DNA of 64,000 nucleotides from Candidatus Saccharibacteria bacterium oral taxon 488 (GTDB lineage: Bacteria; Patescibacteriota; Saccharimonadia; Saccharimonadales; Saccharimonadaceae), in assembly GCA_013100825.1 (NCBI GenBank), contig CP040001.1, positions 620,001 to 684,000 of the forward strand. The letters run 5' to 3'. Below the pieces are notes generated by a model, which had not been told where the DNA came from, did not search any database, and saw only the letters and a program-made list of their open reading frames with translations. The translations under genes and the position numbers were made by a program. Positions 24,097 to 34,492 of this stretch are shown in pieces (within the stretch, counting starts at the first letter, position 1; each line of letters starts with the position of its first letter).

Positions 24097-25860
24097 TTGC
24101 GACAACAACACGCAAAAACAACATTACAATTACTATGGCGAGCATCACGTCCATACAAATGGCGGCGCAACCTTGCTCTCATCACAGCGACACTAACCTT
24201 AGCAGTAGGCACAATTGTCGGGCCACTGATTATCGCACAGCTCCTGGATATGATTCAACATGGTCAGCTGCAGACTGACTCTGTGTGGACATTGGTAATT
24301 TTCTATGGCATAAGTCAGCTATGGTCAGAGATTATTGGGTGGCGGATAGTACTATATTTGATGTGGACGCTAGAAACCATTATGCAGCGCGACATCGCAA
24401 ACAAGGTATTCGCTAAGCTATCTGGCGAGACCATGTTTTTCCACTCCAACAAATTTGGCGGCTCGCTCGTCAGCCAAAACAGCAAGCTCAGTAGCTGTGT
24501 TGAGCGGTTTTGGGATGAGCTAGTGTGGGCAGTGCTGCCGCTAGTCATCTCACTCACCGGATCAATTGTCATTCTGTCGATGTTACTCTGGCAATACGCA
24601 CTCTTTCTATTCATGTTCTCAATCATCTTTGGTGTAGCCGTCTTCTTTGGATCGCGTCCGATGGCTAAATTAAGTAGGCGCGAAGCGGAGGCTAGCAACA
24701 AGGTAAGCGGCAACCTCGCTGACATGGTGTCAAATGTGCTTGCCGTTAAATCATCTGGCGCTGAAAAAATCGAGCAGCAGCGATTTGATACAACGAATCG
24801 TGCATGGCGCAAGGCTAGCCTGGCCACCATGCGAGGATTCCTCACTGTCAGCAGTGTTTACTCAACGATAAACACCAGCATCCGAATCGGTGCCATCGTG
24901 TTCGCTATTTATGCAGCACAGCATAATATCGTTTCGGTCGCAGCGGTGTACTTAATCATTACCTACACTAGCAGTGTCGCCCGTGAGCTGTGGAATATGA
25001 ATAGTATTATGCGCAATTATAACCGTATCATTGGTGACGCCCATGAGATGGTCGAGATATTACACACACCAACATCACTTGTTGATAAGAGTGATAAAAA
25101 GCTTCATGTTGATCGCGGTGTCATTGATTTTGATGCCGTGACCTTTACGCATGACGAAGGCAAGGGGGCGATGCTATTTCGCAACTTTTCACTGCATATT
25201 ACACCAGGCGAAAAAGTCGGGCTGGTTGGTTCTAGTGGTTCGGGCAAGACGACTCTGACGAAATTACTGCTGAGATTTGCCGACATTGACTCGGGCACAA
25301 TCACGATTGACGGGCAGGATATTGCCGAGGTTACACAATCCAGCCTCCGTTCGCAGATCGCTTACGTGCCACAAGAGCCGCTACTATTTCACCGTTCGGT
25401 GCGCGAGAACATTGCCTACGGCAAGGCTAATGCCACCGACGCTGAGATTGAACAGGCAGCCAAAAAGGCGGGGGCTTATGATTTTATCATCAAGCTGCAG
25501 GATGGTTTTGACACACTGGTTGGTGAGCGCGGCGTCAAGTTGTCGGGTGGACAGCGCCAGCGCATCGCTATCGCTCGAGCCATCGTGAAAGATGCGCCAA
25601 TCTTAGTCCTCGACGAGGCGACCTCGGCGCTTGATTCTGAGTCAGAAGTTCTGATCCAAAAATCGCTCAAGACGCTGATGAAAAACCGTACCTCAATCGT
25701 CATCGCTCATCGACTTTCAACGATTGCAAAGCTTGATCGAATCATCGTGATGCATGATGGCAAGATAGTCGAGGATGGATCGCATGACCAGCTCCTTAAG
25801 CACGGCGGCCACTACGCGAAACTGTGGCAGCATCAATCTGGCGGCTTTATTGACGCCTAA
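24097..25860 (+). CDS. ABC exporter (fused membrane and ATPase domains)
   Basis: A 587-residue half-transporter of the multidrug/lipid exporter type. Residues 1 to about 320 form the six-helix type 1 exporter membrane domain. The ATPase has Walker A GSSGSGKTT, Q-loop AYVPQEP, signature LSGGQRQRIAIARAI, Walker B ILVLDEATSALDS and the switch His in IAHRLS. It would work as a homodimer; the substrate is unknown. The best start is TTG 24097, because GGAG lies 7 bases upstream and no ATG is suitably placed; TTG usually means weak initiation. Confidence 0.9.
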   Translation: MRQQHAKTTLQLLWRASRPYKWRRNLALITATLTLAVGTIVGPLIIAQLLDMIQHGQLQTDSVWTLVIFYGISQLWSEIIGWRIVLYLMWTLETIMQRDIANKVFAKLSGETMFFHSNKFGGSLVSQNSKLSSCVERFWDELVWAVLPLVISLTGSIVILSMLLWQYALFLFMFSIIFGVAVFFGSRPMAKLSRREAEASNKVSGNLADMVSNVLAVKSSGAEKIEQQRFDTTNRAWRKASLATMRGFLTVSSVYSTINTSIRIGAIVFAIYAAQHNIVSVAAVYLIITYTSSVARELWNMNSIMRNYNRIIGDAHEMVEILHTPTSLVDKSDKKLHVDRGVIDFDAVTFTHDEGKGAMLFRNFSLHITPGEKVGLVGSSGSGKTTLTKLLLRFADIDSGTITIDGQDIAEVTQSSLRSQIAYVPQEPLLFHRSVRENIAYGKANATDAEIEQAAKKAGAYDFIIKLQDGFDTLVGERGVKLSGGQRQRIAIARAIVKDAPILVLDEATSALDSESEVLIQKSLKTLMKNRTSIVIAHRLSTIAKLDRIIVMHDGKIVEDGSHDQLLKHGGHYAKLWQHQSGGFIDA

Positions 25861-25885
25861 CCAGCACAGTCTCTAGGTAGTATGC

Positions 25886-25891
25886 TATAAT
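25886..25891 (+). promoter_or_regulatory. -10 box upstream of DedA gene
   Basis: TATAAT, 10 and 13 bases before the in-frame ATGs 25902 and 25905. CATAAT at 25893-25898 would put ATG 25905 at the usual distance. Confidence 0.45.
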
Positions 25892-25901
25892 GCATAATGA
25901 T

Positions 25902-26558
25902 ATGATGCACGCGTTTATTGATTTTATTGTTCATTTTGGTGTTGTCGCGATTTTGCTGGTTGTCTTTGCCGAATCAGGCCTACTCTTTGGTTTCATTTTC
26001 CCGGGTGACAGCCTGCTGTTTACGGCTGGCTATATGGTACAGCAACATATTCTGCCAATTGATATTCATTTCTTTGCACTACTACTCTCGCTCATGGCTA
26101 TCCTTGGCGATAGCGTTGGCTACGCATTTGGACATAAAGTTGGCCGTAAATTATTTGAACGCAAAAACTCTCGCTTCTTTAAGAAGAAATATCTCGTGCA
26201 AGCCGAAAAGTTTTACGAAAAGCATGGCTCACTTACCGTGGTGCTGGCGCGATTTGTACCGATCGTGCGTACGTTTGCGCCAATCGTGGCTGGCGCTAGC
26301 AAGATGCACTACCGAACCTTTATCGTCTTTAATATCATTGGCGGCGTTATTTGGGCCACGCTTTTCACCTACCTCGGATTCTTTGCTGGCAAGGCGCTCA
26401 CCGACGCTGGTATTAATATTGAGGTCGCTGCACTAATTATCATCTTCTTGTCAGTGCTGCCAATGATCATTCACGCCCTCAAGCAGGAGCATACTCGCGC
26501 GGCGTTGCGCCAACAAGTATTAGCCCTGCTCGGCAAGACTCGCCGCAAAAAGCAATAA
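25902..26558 (+). CDS. DedA-family membrane protein
   Basis: About 218 residues with the DedA/VTT fold: FAESGLLFGFIFPGDSLLF, a re-entrant segment near residue 70, and the hallmark ARFVPIVRTFAPIVAGAS. DedA proteins are thought to flip lipids such as undecaprenyl phosphate or phosphatidylethanolamine and support envelope homeostasis. The C-terminus is very basic (GKTRRKKQ). The exact start is unsure (25890, 25902 or 25905). Confidence 0.85.
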   Translation: MMHAFIDFIVHFGVVAILLVVFAESGLLFGFIFPGDSLLFTAGYMVQQHILPIDIHFFALLLSLMAILGDSVGYAFGHKVGRKLFERKNSRFFKKKYLVQAEKFYEKHGSLTVVLARFVPIVRTFAPIVAGASKMHYRTFIVFNIIGGVIWATLFTYLGFFAGKALTDAGINIEVAALIIIFLSVLPMIIHALKQEHTRAALRQQVLALLGKTRRKKQ

Positions 26559-26600
26559 GCATTCATGATGAAGCCTGCTCGTTAGTAGCTATACGTCCAA

Positions 26601-29435
26601 CTACAGCAAACTTTTCAGATACGTACCGGTAAATGATTCTGGCACGTTGGCGACTTCTTCTGGCGTGCCGCTCGCTACCACCGTACCGCCGCCGAGACCA
26701 CCCTCAGGCCCCATATCGATAATCCAGTCGGCCGATTTAATCACATCCAGATTGTGCTCAATAATAATCATGCTGTTACCGCCGTCAACCAGCTGCTGCA
26801 AAATCCCCAGCAATCGCTTAACATCGGCAGAATGTAGCCCAGTTGTCGGCTCATCCAGAATGTACATCGTCTTGCCCGTCGAACGCTTTGAAAGCTCCGT
26901 CGCCAGCTTGATACGCTGCGCCTCACCGCCCGAAAAGGTGGTTGCTGGCTGACCGAGCTTAATATAACCAAGACCAACCTCGACCAACGTCTGTAATTTC
27001 CGAGCGATATTAGGCACGCTATCAAAGAAGTCCGCTGCTTGCTCAACCGTCATATCGAGTACATCAGCAATCGTCTTATTTTTATACTTAATTTCCAGCG
27101 CCTCACGATTGTAACGCTTACCGTGGCATTCGTCGCACTGGACGTAGACATCCGGTAAGAAATGCATTTCAATCTTGATCATACCGTCGCCTTGACAATT
27201 TTCGCAGCGACCGCCCTTGACATTAAAACTGAACCGACCAGCTTTATAACCGCGGACATTAGCCTCAGGCGTACTAGCAAACAGCTCGCGAATTGGCGTA
27301 AAAATACCAGTGTAGGTCGCTGGATTAGAGCGCGGTGTGCGGCCAATTGGTGACTGATCGATGACGATAGCCTTATCCAACTGCTTTATTCCCTCAATTT
27401 TATCGTGTGCGCCAGGTACGTCACTAGCCCGGTTGAGTCGTGCCGCTAATTCCTTGGCGACAATATCATTAACTAGCGTCGACTTACCGCTGCCTGAGAC
27501 ACCCGACACCACTGTCATCAGGCCCAACGGAAATGCCACATCAATTTGTTTCAAATTATTCTCACGAGCGCCGCGGACGATTAGTTGATGGCTCGCATCA
27601 ACCTGGCGGCGGTGTTTTGGTACGGCAATTTTTTCTACACCCGACAGATACTGCCCGGTTATACTATCCGTGCATTTAGCCACCTCATTTGGCGCACCCA
27701 GCGCCACCACCGTGCCGCCATGAACACCAGCACCCGGCCCCATGTCAATCAAAAAGTCGCTCTGCCGAATTGTATCCTCGTCGTGTTCGACTACTAGCAC
27801 CGTGTTACCTAAATCGCGCAGACGCTTCAGCGTAGCAATTAGCCGGTCATTATCACGCTGGTGCAAACCAATCGACGGCTCATCCAGCACGTACAGCACA
27901 CCCTGCAAACCGCTGCCAATTTGCGTTGCCAGCCGAATTCGCTGCGCCTCGCCGCCGCTCAGTGTATTGGCGGCGCGCCCTAACTCCAAATAATTCAGCC
28001 CGACATTACTCATAAACCCGAGCCGTGCTGTAATCTCTTTCAAAATAAGCCGGGCGATCATCGCCTGCTGCTCATTTAGTGTTAACTTGTGAGTGAACAA
28101 GTCAAGCGCATCATCAACGCCAAGGTCGCAAATATCCATGATATTCAGACCCTGCACCGTTACTGCTAGGACAACCGGCTTCAGCCGCGCGCCGCCGCAA
28201 ACATAACAATCCCTCTGGCGCATAAACCGCTCAATGTCCTTGCGCATAAATTCGCTATCGGTTTCTTTCCAGCGCCGCTCCAAATTGGGAATCACCCCTT
28301 CATAGGTTGTATCATAATGCCGCCCATTGCCAAGCTGCACTGGATATTTCTGATCGCCCGTGCCGTAGAGTACTTTCTGGCGCGCCTCATCAGACAACTG
28401 CCCAACCGGCGTCCGGATACTGAAACCATGCGCCTCAGCTACCGCCGAAATCTTGCGCATGTAAAAGTTATCAACATTAATCCGGTTGTATGGCCGAATT
28501 GCACCCTCGGCAATCGTCAGATTCTCGTTCAGTACTAAATTAGGATCGACCTCCAGCCGGCTGCCGAGCCCAGTACAGCTCGGACAGGCCCCCTGCGGCG
28601 CGTTAAAACTAAACAGACGCGGTTCAAGCTCTGGGATCTCCTCATCCGGATGATCAACACAGGCATATCGCTGCGAGAACGTCTTCAGTTCATCCGTATC
28701 AGCATCCAGCACCTCAACCACACCCTGGCCAAGCTCCAGCGCCTGCTCGACGCTCTGGCTCAGCCGGCTAGTTAGGTCATTGTTCACCACTAGGCGATCA
28801 ACCACTAACTCAATGCTGTGCTTGTAGTTCTTCTGTAGCTGCGGAAACTCATCCAGCGCGTACACCACGCTATCCACGCGCACCCGGGCGTAACCTAACC
28901 GCCGATACTGCTCTGGAATGTGCGCAAACTCACCCTTCTTATTTTTAACAATTGGCGCAAGTAGCAGCAATCGCTTACCCTCATATTGCTTGATAATCTC
29001 CTGGATAATCGCCTCGGCCGTGCGGCGCGACACTGGCTTATGGCAACGCGTGCCGTCTGGTTTGAGAGCCGGACAATGCGGCGTGCCAATCCGCGCAAAT
29101 AGGAGGCGCAGATAATCATAAATCTCGGTCACCGTCGCTACCGTTGAACGCGGGTTACGGCTGGTTGATTTCTGGTCAATTGAAATCGCCGGACTCAGGC
29201 CCTCGATACTATCAACATCTGGTTTATCCATAATGCCTAAAAATTGCCGCGCATAACTCGACAAACTCTCGACGTAGCGGCGCTGTCCCTCGGCGTAAAT
29301 CGTATCAAACGCTAGCGACGACTTACCGCTACCACTGAGACCAGTGATCACCACTAGTTTATCGCGCGGAATTTCCACGTCAATATTTTTCAGATTATGT
29401 TCACGGGCGCCCTTGACGCGAATAAACTCTACCAT
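26601..29435 (-). CDS. uvrA: Excinuclease ABC subunit A
   Basis: A 944-residue UvrA, the damage-sensing subunit of nucleotide excision repair. It has two ABC ATPase modules: Walker [10 protein letters not shown] near residue 32 with signature [14 protein letters not shown], and GVSGSGKST near residue 645 with [13 protein letters not shown]. Zinc sites CPSCTGLG and, later, [18 protein letters not shown] are intact. The first insertion zinc site differs from the norm ([14 protein letters not shown]). I chose ATG 29435 (MVEFIRVKG), which is 9 bases after TATAAT. uvrB and uvrC are not in the window. Confidence 0.96.
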   Translation of the reverse strand: MVEFIRVKGAREHNLKNIDVEIPRDKLVVITGLSGSGKSSLAFDTIYAEGQRRYVESLSSYARQFLGIMDKPDVDSIEGLSPAISIDQKSTSRNPRSTVATVTEIYDYLRLLFARIGTPHCPALKPDGTRCHKPVSRRTAEAIIQEIIKQYEGKRLLLLAPIVKNKKGEFAHIPEQYRRLGYARVRVDSVVYALDEFPQLQKNYKHSIELVVDRLVVNNDLTSRLSQSVEQALELGQGVVEVLDADTDELKTFSQRYACVDHPDEEIPELEPRLFSFNAPQGACPSCTGLGSRLEVDPNLVLNENLTIAEGAIRPYNRINVDNFYMRKISAVAEAHGFSIRTPVGQLSDEARQKVLYGTGDQKYPVQLGNGRHYDTTYEGVIPNLERRWKETDSEFMRKDIERFMRQRDCYVCGGARLKPVVLAVTVQGLNIMDICDLGVDDALDLFTHKLTLNEQQAMIARLILKEITARLGFMSNVGLNYLELGRAANTLSGGEAQRIRLATQIGSGLQGVLYVLDEPSIGLHQRDNDRLIATLKRLRDLGNTVLVVEHDEDTIRQSDFLIDMGPGAGVHGGTVVALGAPNEVAKCTDSITGQYLSGVEKIAVPKHRRQVDASHQLIVRGARENNLKQIDVAFPLGLMTVVSGVSGSGKSTLVNDIVAKELAARLNRASDVPGAHDKIEGIKQLDKAIVIDQSPIGRTPRSNPATYTGIFTPIRELFASTPEANVRGYKAGRFSFNVKGGRCENCQGDGMIKIEMHFLPDVYVQCDECHGKRYNREALEIKYKNKTIADVLDMTVEQAADFFDSVPNIARKLQTLVEVGLGYIKLGQPATTFSGGEAQRIKLATELSKRSTGKTMYILDEPTTGLHSADVKRLLGILQQLVDGGNSMIIIEHNLDVIKSADWIIDMGPEGGLGGGTVVASGTPEEVANVPESFTGTYLKSLL

Positions 29436-29444
29436 ATCTGGTCT

Positions 29445-29450
29445 ATTATA
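29445..29450 (-). promoter_or_regulatory. -10 box of uvrA
   Basis: TATAAT on the minus strand, 9 bases before ATG 29435, so the leader would be zero to three bases. Confidence 0.5.
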
Positions 29451-29569
29451 CCGAATAGACATTCATTTTTCCAGTTGCAGCGGGCGAGATAATTTCCCCT
29501 GTCGCCACACTATAAATATATTCATAAAAACATATTAAGCTTATGATTGCAAATATGATAATCGGCTGT

Positions 29570-29575
29570 TATAGT
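29570..29575 (+). promoter_or_regulatory. -10 box, leaderless membrane protein gene
   Basis: TATAGT, 7 bases before ATG 29583. Confidence 0.5.
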
Positions 29576-29582
29576 AAAACAC

Positions 29583-30002
29583 ATGAAGAGGTTTGTGATC
29601 ATCTGTGGAATTGCCGTTGCCGTCGCAACCTTATTTTACCTGACCCGCGAAGAGTGGTTTTCATTCATGGTTATCGGTAGACTTCCATTCACTGGTATCA
29701 TTCTGCCAGCAGCTGTGATGATGGGCTTCTGGATGATCATTGTGCCGGTATGTATTATCTGGGCAAAATCGATTAGTGCTGCATTTTGGAGTAGTATCGA
29801 GGTTATCGGAGAGTTTGATCAGCGTCGCATTAATCGACAACTCCGTCTAGCGGCAAATTCTCGTCACGCAACAACACAGCACGTCAGTCTAGCTATGGTT
29901 GCAGCGTGGCTCGTAATGACGCAACGTCATCTAGCACAAGCTGATGCCACTCCCAAGGTTGACGACCAATCTACAGCACGATTGGCCGTTGCAACAAACT
30001 AA
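29583..30002 (+). CDS. Hypothetical membrane protein
   Basis: A 139-residue protein with a first hydrophobic helix at residues 4-20 and a second long one at about 38-66 (FTGIILPAAVMMGFWMIIVPV). A basic, Arg- and His-rich cytoplasmic tail follows. No family is recognised. It faces the decayed permease gene tail-to-tail, with 17 bases between the stops. Confidence 0.5.
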   Translation: MKRFVIICGIAVAVATLFYLTREEWFSFMVIGRLPFTGIILPAAVMMGFWMIIVPVCIIWAKSISAAFWSSIEVIGEFDQRRINRQLRLAANSRHATTQHVSLAMVAAWLVMTQRHLAQADATPKVDDQSTARLAVATN

Positions 30003-30019
30003 AGATATCCCCGCCCCGC

Positions 30020-32258
30020 TTACTCAGTCTGATTTGCTTCTGGTGACGTCAGCTTCTTGATCATTGGCAATATGATATAGATATCAACAATAGCCATTGC
30101 CAATCCAGCACCAATAATCAAGCAATATAGTGGTGTAATAACTGGCTTTAGGGAGGTTGGAAGGATGCTGATAAATACCAATCCTGTCCACACACCGATA
30201 GCACACGAGAGTAGGGAGACACTCACTAACGGCACTAGCGATTCAAAGCCAACGAGGCGCTTTAGCTGACTGAGTTTCATCCCGCCGAGCCGTAACGTAA
30301 ACAGTGACCTCCGTCGCTCCAAGAGTCCACCAATCGTCGATACAATTAAACTTGCTACGGCGACAAACAATGTCACGCCCATACCAACATAGGCAAGATC
30401 GGCGAAGTTTTTGATGACTGGATTAATGGCTGGCCGCTTAGAATCAGCACCACCAACGACCCACATTGGATTGGCTGATTGTAGTCGCTCACCAACTAGG
30501 CCTCGCAATTGATCAACATCAACTGCATTTTGTAGAGTCACGAGATAATTAACGTTGCCCTTTGTTTCAACAGTATCCATCAATGTCACCGACTGCGTAA
30601 CTGGCGCATCAAAATTGATGAGTGCAAATTGATCCGGACGAGCACCGCTTGGGCACGTATGCTCAGTGTATGATGCTAGATCGCTACAACGCATAGCATG
30701 GCCTTTTTCGAGAGGATATATTGCTGCACTATTTACAATATATTGCTGCCTATTAAGAGTTTGCCGCATTGACTGCGGCAGTGAATCACCAATAATTATC
30801 GCAGAGTTACCCTTACGCTGTGAGTAGCCATTATTATTAACTGATGATGCACTCAGCATCTCAATGCCACTAACTGCCGTCAGATAAAAACTCCCTGCAA
30901 ATAGTGCCAAGACGACACCACTGACACTGCGGAATACAGCTCGCGAATGTACCGCGATACGCTTACTTGCGATCAGCACCAGACCGCTACGCGCCCACCG
31001 AGCGCACCATCGTGCGATACAATTCGTCAGCCAGCCACCGGCCAATACCAGGCCAAACATAACAAGCATCACTCCCGCCGCGAGCACCATCATTGCTCCT
31101 AATGAACTATCTGCCTGCCCATGAAGCCACTGATGTCCCGCAGGAGTCCAGGCCCAGGCAAAGATACCAAGACCTATTGCTAGTGGTAGTACTCGCCAAA
31201 TACGCAACTTCTTTACTTTTTCTTGCGTCCGGGCTACGCCAAGTGGTGAAATCTGTGCTCGCCGCATCCGCCACCAGCTCACACCAATAGTTAACGCCAG
31301 TGTCAATGCAATGATTAACAGATACTGTAGCCAGTTTAGCTGCAAATCAGCCGGCCAGAATCGTGCACCACCCATCACCCATCTCAAAATTCTGTAGCGG
31401 TGCCTGAAACAGCCAAAACGCTACGAGACCAATAACAACTCCGACAATTGAAGCTATAAGTGACTCGAGGAGAATCACTCGTGTCACTTGCTTTTTTGTG
31501 GCGCCAATCAACCGCAATGCCGCATAGCGTTTCTCACGCTGTACGCCACCTAGCTGGGTCGCAACCGCGACAAACATAACAATTGGAAATAGTAGAATTG
31601 TTCCACCAACCCCAAGCACAATAACCGATATTGGATCAAGACCAATTGTTTGGCGATGACCAGCCGTTGCATCAGTTTAGTATATATCGGTAAAGTATGA
31701 TGATTGCCCACGAGACTGAGCGGCCTTATCCGTGGCGGCAACTTCCTCAGTACTCACCTCTCGAATAAGCATCAGTGCGTCTGGACTTTGTAGGTACGCA
31801 TCAGGGATCGTACCAAGATACTTTGTATGCTTGCCAAATCTATCAATAATCTTATCCTCGGGATGCTGGGCGACCTTCTCGGCCAGAGCTTTTGACATAT
31901 AATATTCACCAGATGCTGGTGTTGGTAATTGAGCAAACTGGACCGACCCTTCTACGCCATAGAGTGACAGTACATTAATTTTTTTATCGCGCCATTTCGT
32001 CAAATTACCTAGCTGTACGTTTGACGCCTTTAGCGGCTTGACGGTGGTGTCTCGTTGTCGCTGCTGCGGTGCAGCATTCTTTGCTTGAAGTATAGCCGTA
32101 TTAATAATCGCACGGTCGGTCCGTTTCAGTAGACCGTTTACACCGGCTACAAAATAACAAACCAACACTATACCAAGTGCGATAGCTGCCGATGTCAGCA
32201 CGAGGCGGGCCATCGATTGGCGACCAGATTTACGAAGAAGCATCCAACTAATGCTCAT
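30020..32258 (-). pseudogene. FtsX/MacB-type ABC permease, broken by a nonsense codon and a 7-bp duplication
   Basis: Read through, this would be a permease of about 740 residues: an N-terminal helix, an extracytoplasmic domain, three FtsX helices with RYAALRLIGATKKQV, and a second FtsX module with another extracytoplasmic loop. Two lesions break it. First, a TAA at 31677-31679 interrupts an otherwise continuous frame (FTDIY-stop-TDATAGHRQ). Second, ACCCATC is present twice in tandem at 31370-31376 and 31377-31383; removing one copy joins QNFEMG directly to GARFWPADLQ in frame. The ATPase gene upstream (overlapping by one base) is intact. The family exports peptides, lipids or antibiotics. 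It could be non-functional, or the products could be split. Confidence 0.8.
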
Positions 32259-32974
32259 TATATAACCCTCCTGCTATGAGCATCAGAGCTCACTGATTGT
32301 ACATGTCCAGCGCTTGCAATTTGACCATCACGAACAATGATCTCACGGTCTGCATACGCAGCAATCGTCGGTTCATGGGTCACCATGATAACCGTTGTTC
32401 CATGCTCTTTAGCGGTTGCAATAAATAACTCCGTAATCTTCTCCGAGTTAAGGCTATCCAACGATCCGGTTGGCTCGTCGGCAAACAGTACGGTTGGATT
32501 GGTCACCATAGCACGAGCAATCGCTACACGTTGCATCTGACCACCCGATAATTCACCAAGCATGCTGCCAGCCTTGTCGCTGAGCCCGACCGCTTTGAGC
32601 CAGTGCTCAGCTTGCTTGTAAGCCTCCTGTCGCTTAGCACCATTGAGCAGCAGAGGCAGGGCTACATTATCGAGACTGGTCAATTCTGGTACGAGCTGTC
32701 CAAACTGAAAAACGAAACCAAAGCGAGTCCGCCGCAAGATACTACGTTTATCATCATTCATTACATCAATACGGTGACCATCAAAATGAATCTCGCCACT
32801 ATCAACACCGATAATCGCTGCTAGACTGTGCAATAATGTTGATTTGCCCGAGCCACTTGGCCCCATAATTGCTAGCACCTCGCCGGCCATAACATCAAGC
32901 GATACACCACGCAGCGCTTGCGCCTGTCCAAATGATTTCTTGATATTCCTCGCACTAATAATTGGCTTGCCCAT
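32258..32974 (-). CDS. ABC transporter ATPase (MacB/LolD-like)
   Basis: A 238-residue ATPase with Walker A GPSGSGKST, the family motif FGFVFQFGQLVPELTSLDNVALP, signature LSGGQMQRVAIARA and Walker B TVLFADEPTGSLDS. It would energise the FtsX-type permease encoded next, whose gene is broken. Its start overlaps the end of the PadR pseudogene by 20 bases, and AGGAGG precedes the ATG. All motifs are intact, so decay of the operon looks recent. Confidence 0.9.
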   Translation of the reverse strand: MGKPIISARNIKKSFGQAQALRGVSLDVMAGEVLAIMGPSGSGKSTLLHSLAAIIGVDSGEIHFDGHRIDVMNDDKRSILRRTRFGFVFQFGQLVPELTSLDNVALPLLLNGAKRQEAYKQAEHWLKAVGLSDKAGSMLGELSGGQMQRVAIARAMVTNPTVLFADEPTGSLDSLNSEKITELFIATAKEHGTTVIMVTHEPTIAAYADREIIVRDGQIASAGHVQSVSSDAHSRRVI

Positions 32975-33497
32975 GTAATAATTCCTCCTTTAACTTTGTT
33001 AAGCGTGAGATAGTTAGTTCAATCCATCGTAAATCTGCCTCCAAATGAAACAACGCATGATCAATCAGTAGCATATTTGACAAGTCGCTATCACGCCGCT
33101 GAGTGGTTAACTCACGCATGCGTTGGATATGTGCGGTGCGCTGATTATCAAGGTATGGTGCGGCGTCTCCCTCCTTGAGAATGGCGAGTACCGACTTAAT
33201 ATACATCGTTGCCTGTAGTTGGGGTGATGGCGCTTCGGGAGTCTCCAACCATTCTTGTAGCTCATAATGTCCTTTTTTAGTGATAGCATAACGAACTCTA
33301 TCTGGACCACCTGAGGTGCCAGTATCGACAATTTCTTTAACCTTGCCATCACGTTTTAACCGCGCCAATATTGAATATACCTACCCGGCTAGAATTGGCT
33401 TATCTTTACCAAAGTAGTCATCGTACTTCTTCTTTAACTCATATCCATAGTTTGATCCTTACGCTAAAAACCCAAGAAGTGTGTACTGTGCATTCAT
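32955..33497 (-). pseudogene. PadR-family regulator with two in-frame stop codons
   Basis: The intact frame starts at ATG 33497 (MNAQYTLLGFLA), 6 bases after TATAGT (33504-33509). It is interrupted by TAA at codon 13 (33459-33461) and TAG at codon 39 (33381-33383). Read through, it is a PadR winged helix: LLGFLA-stop-GSNYGYELKKKY, then PILAG-stop-VYSILARLKRDGKV, followed by the helical C-terminal dimerisation domain. PadR regulators commonly repress a neighbouring ABC exporter. Both stops fall where glutamine is plausible; the second matches the common GQVY motif. The visible open frame from 33368 lacks half the DNA-binding domain. Confidence 0.8.
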
Positions 33498-33503
33498 ACT
33501 CTT

Positions 33504-33509
33504 ACTATA
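33504..33509 (-). promoter_or_regulatory. -10 box of the PadR gene
   Basis: TATAGT on the minus strand, 6 bases before ATG 33497. Confidence 0.5.
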
Positions 33510-33546
33510 CACCACGTGACTAGCTATCGCAAGAGTTATTATAAAC

Positions 33547-34491
33547 TTAGTGTATAGTTGTCTTATAGCGCTGAACAGCCGGATTATATGCCTGCCATGC
33601 CGGCATCAAAACCCCTAACCGCCTGCCGTCAGCCAATACTTCATCATACCCAGCTAGCCATTCGTTAAATCCGTGCTTCATATGACCCGTTACCATATCG
33701 ACTACATCGGGCTGTTGAAGTGCATGCCGCATTATTGCAGTAGCTACCCCTAGCGGCATCATTGATAGTACATTGAAAGGGAAAACTCGCCACACCGCAA
33801 CACCTTGGTGACGACATAGAGACATACCGTCACGAAGTGCCATAATTAGCTGACGAATCGCCCCTGGATCATGCGTTAATGCCGAAAAACTGCCACTACT
33901 AGCTATGGCGCCAGCAGTTGCTGATTGCTGGAGATAATGAACTTTCATCCAATCAAGCAGACGAGCATCATAGCTGCTCGCTACCCCAGCTTCTTTTAAA
34001 TGCTGCATGAATAACTTTGCTCCCGCCCTTGCACCACCAACCCGCGTCGGTGTTGGAAATATAATAACCTTCACGCCATTATTATCTCGCCCACCGCCAA
34101 TACTGGAAGGGAAGGCAATAAAATAATCATCAGGCGATATATATTGATCAACCTCACTGGCCAGATTCCAATTATTTTGCATAAATCCAATCCACCTAGC
34201 CTTAGGCTGATACTTTGCTAGTATCGGCAGTACCGATTGAAGTTGACAGCGATTAACCGTTACTAATATAACGTCGTAATAACCTACTGGCGATGTGACA
34301 CACTGTGGGTAAAATACCGTCGACTGATACGTATTGTCACGCTGACGCAAATCCTTTATAGCAAGTGGCACGCCTTGCGACACCTCTTCATACCGCTCAG
34401 GCAATACGAGCACATCCACATCATGGTGTACCGCTAATAAATGTGCATACGTCAGACCGATTGTTCCCGCACCATAAATTAAGTACCGCAT
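33547..34491 (-). CDS. Ketopantoate reductase (PanE/ApbA)-family oxidoreductase
   Basis: A 314-residue protein with the N-terminal Rossmann motif YGAGTIGLTYAHLL of the ApbA/PanE family and a C-terminal helical domain with the LLDWMKVHYLQQSATAGAIA region, including the Lys often found in PanE. The substrate may not be ketopantoate, since no other pantothenate gene is nearby and the family is broad. It follows the exonuclease I gene by one base on the same strand and is probably co-transcribed. Confidence 0.65.
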   Translation of the reverse strand: MRYLIYGAGTIGLTYAHLLAVHHDVDVLVLPERYEEVSQGVPLAIKDLRQRDNTYQSTVFYPQCVTSPVGYYDVILVTVNRCQLQSVLPILAKYQPKARWIGFMQNNWNLASEVDQYISPDDYFIAFPSSIGGGRDNNGVKVIIFPTPTRVGGARAGAKLFMQHLKEAGVASSYDARLLDWMKVHYLQQSATAGAIASSGSFSALTHDPGAIRQLIMALRDGMSLCRHQGVAVWRVFPFNVLSMMPLGVATAIMRHALQQPDVVDMVTGHMKHGFNEWLAGYDEVLADGRRLGVLMPAWQAYNPAVQRYKTTIH

Positions 34492-34492
34492 C

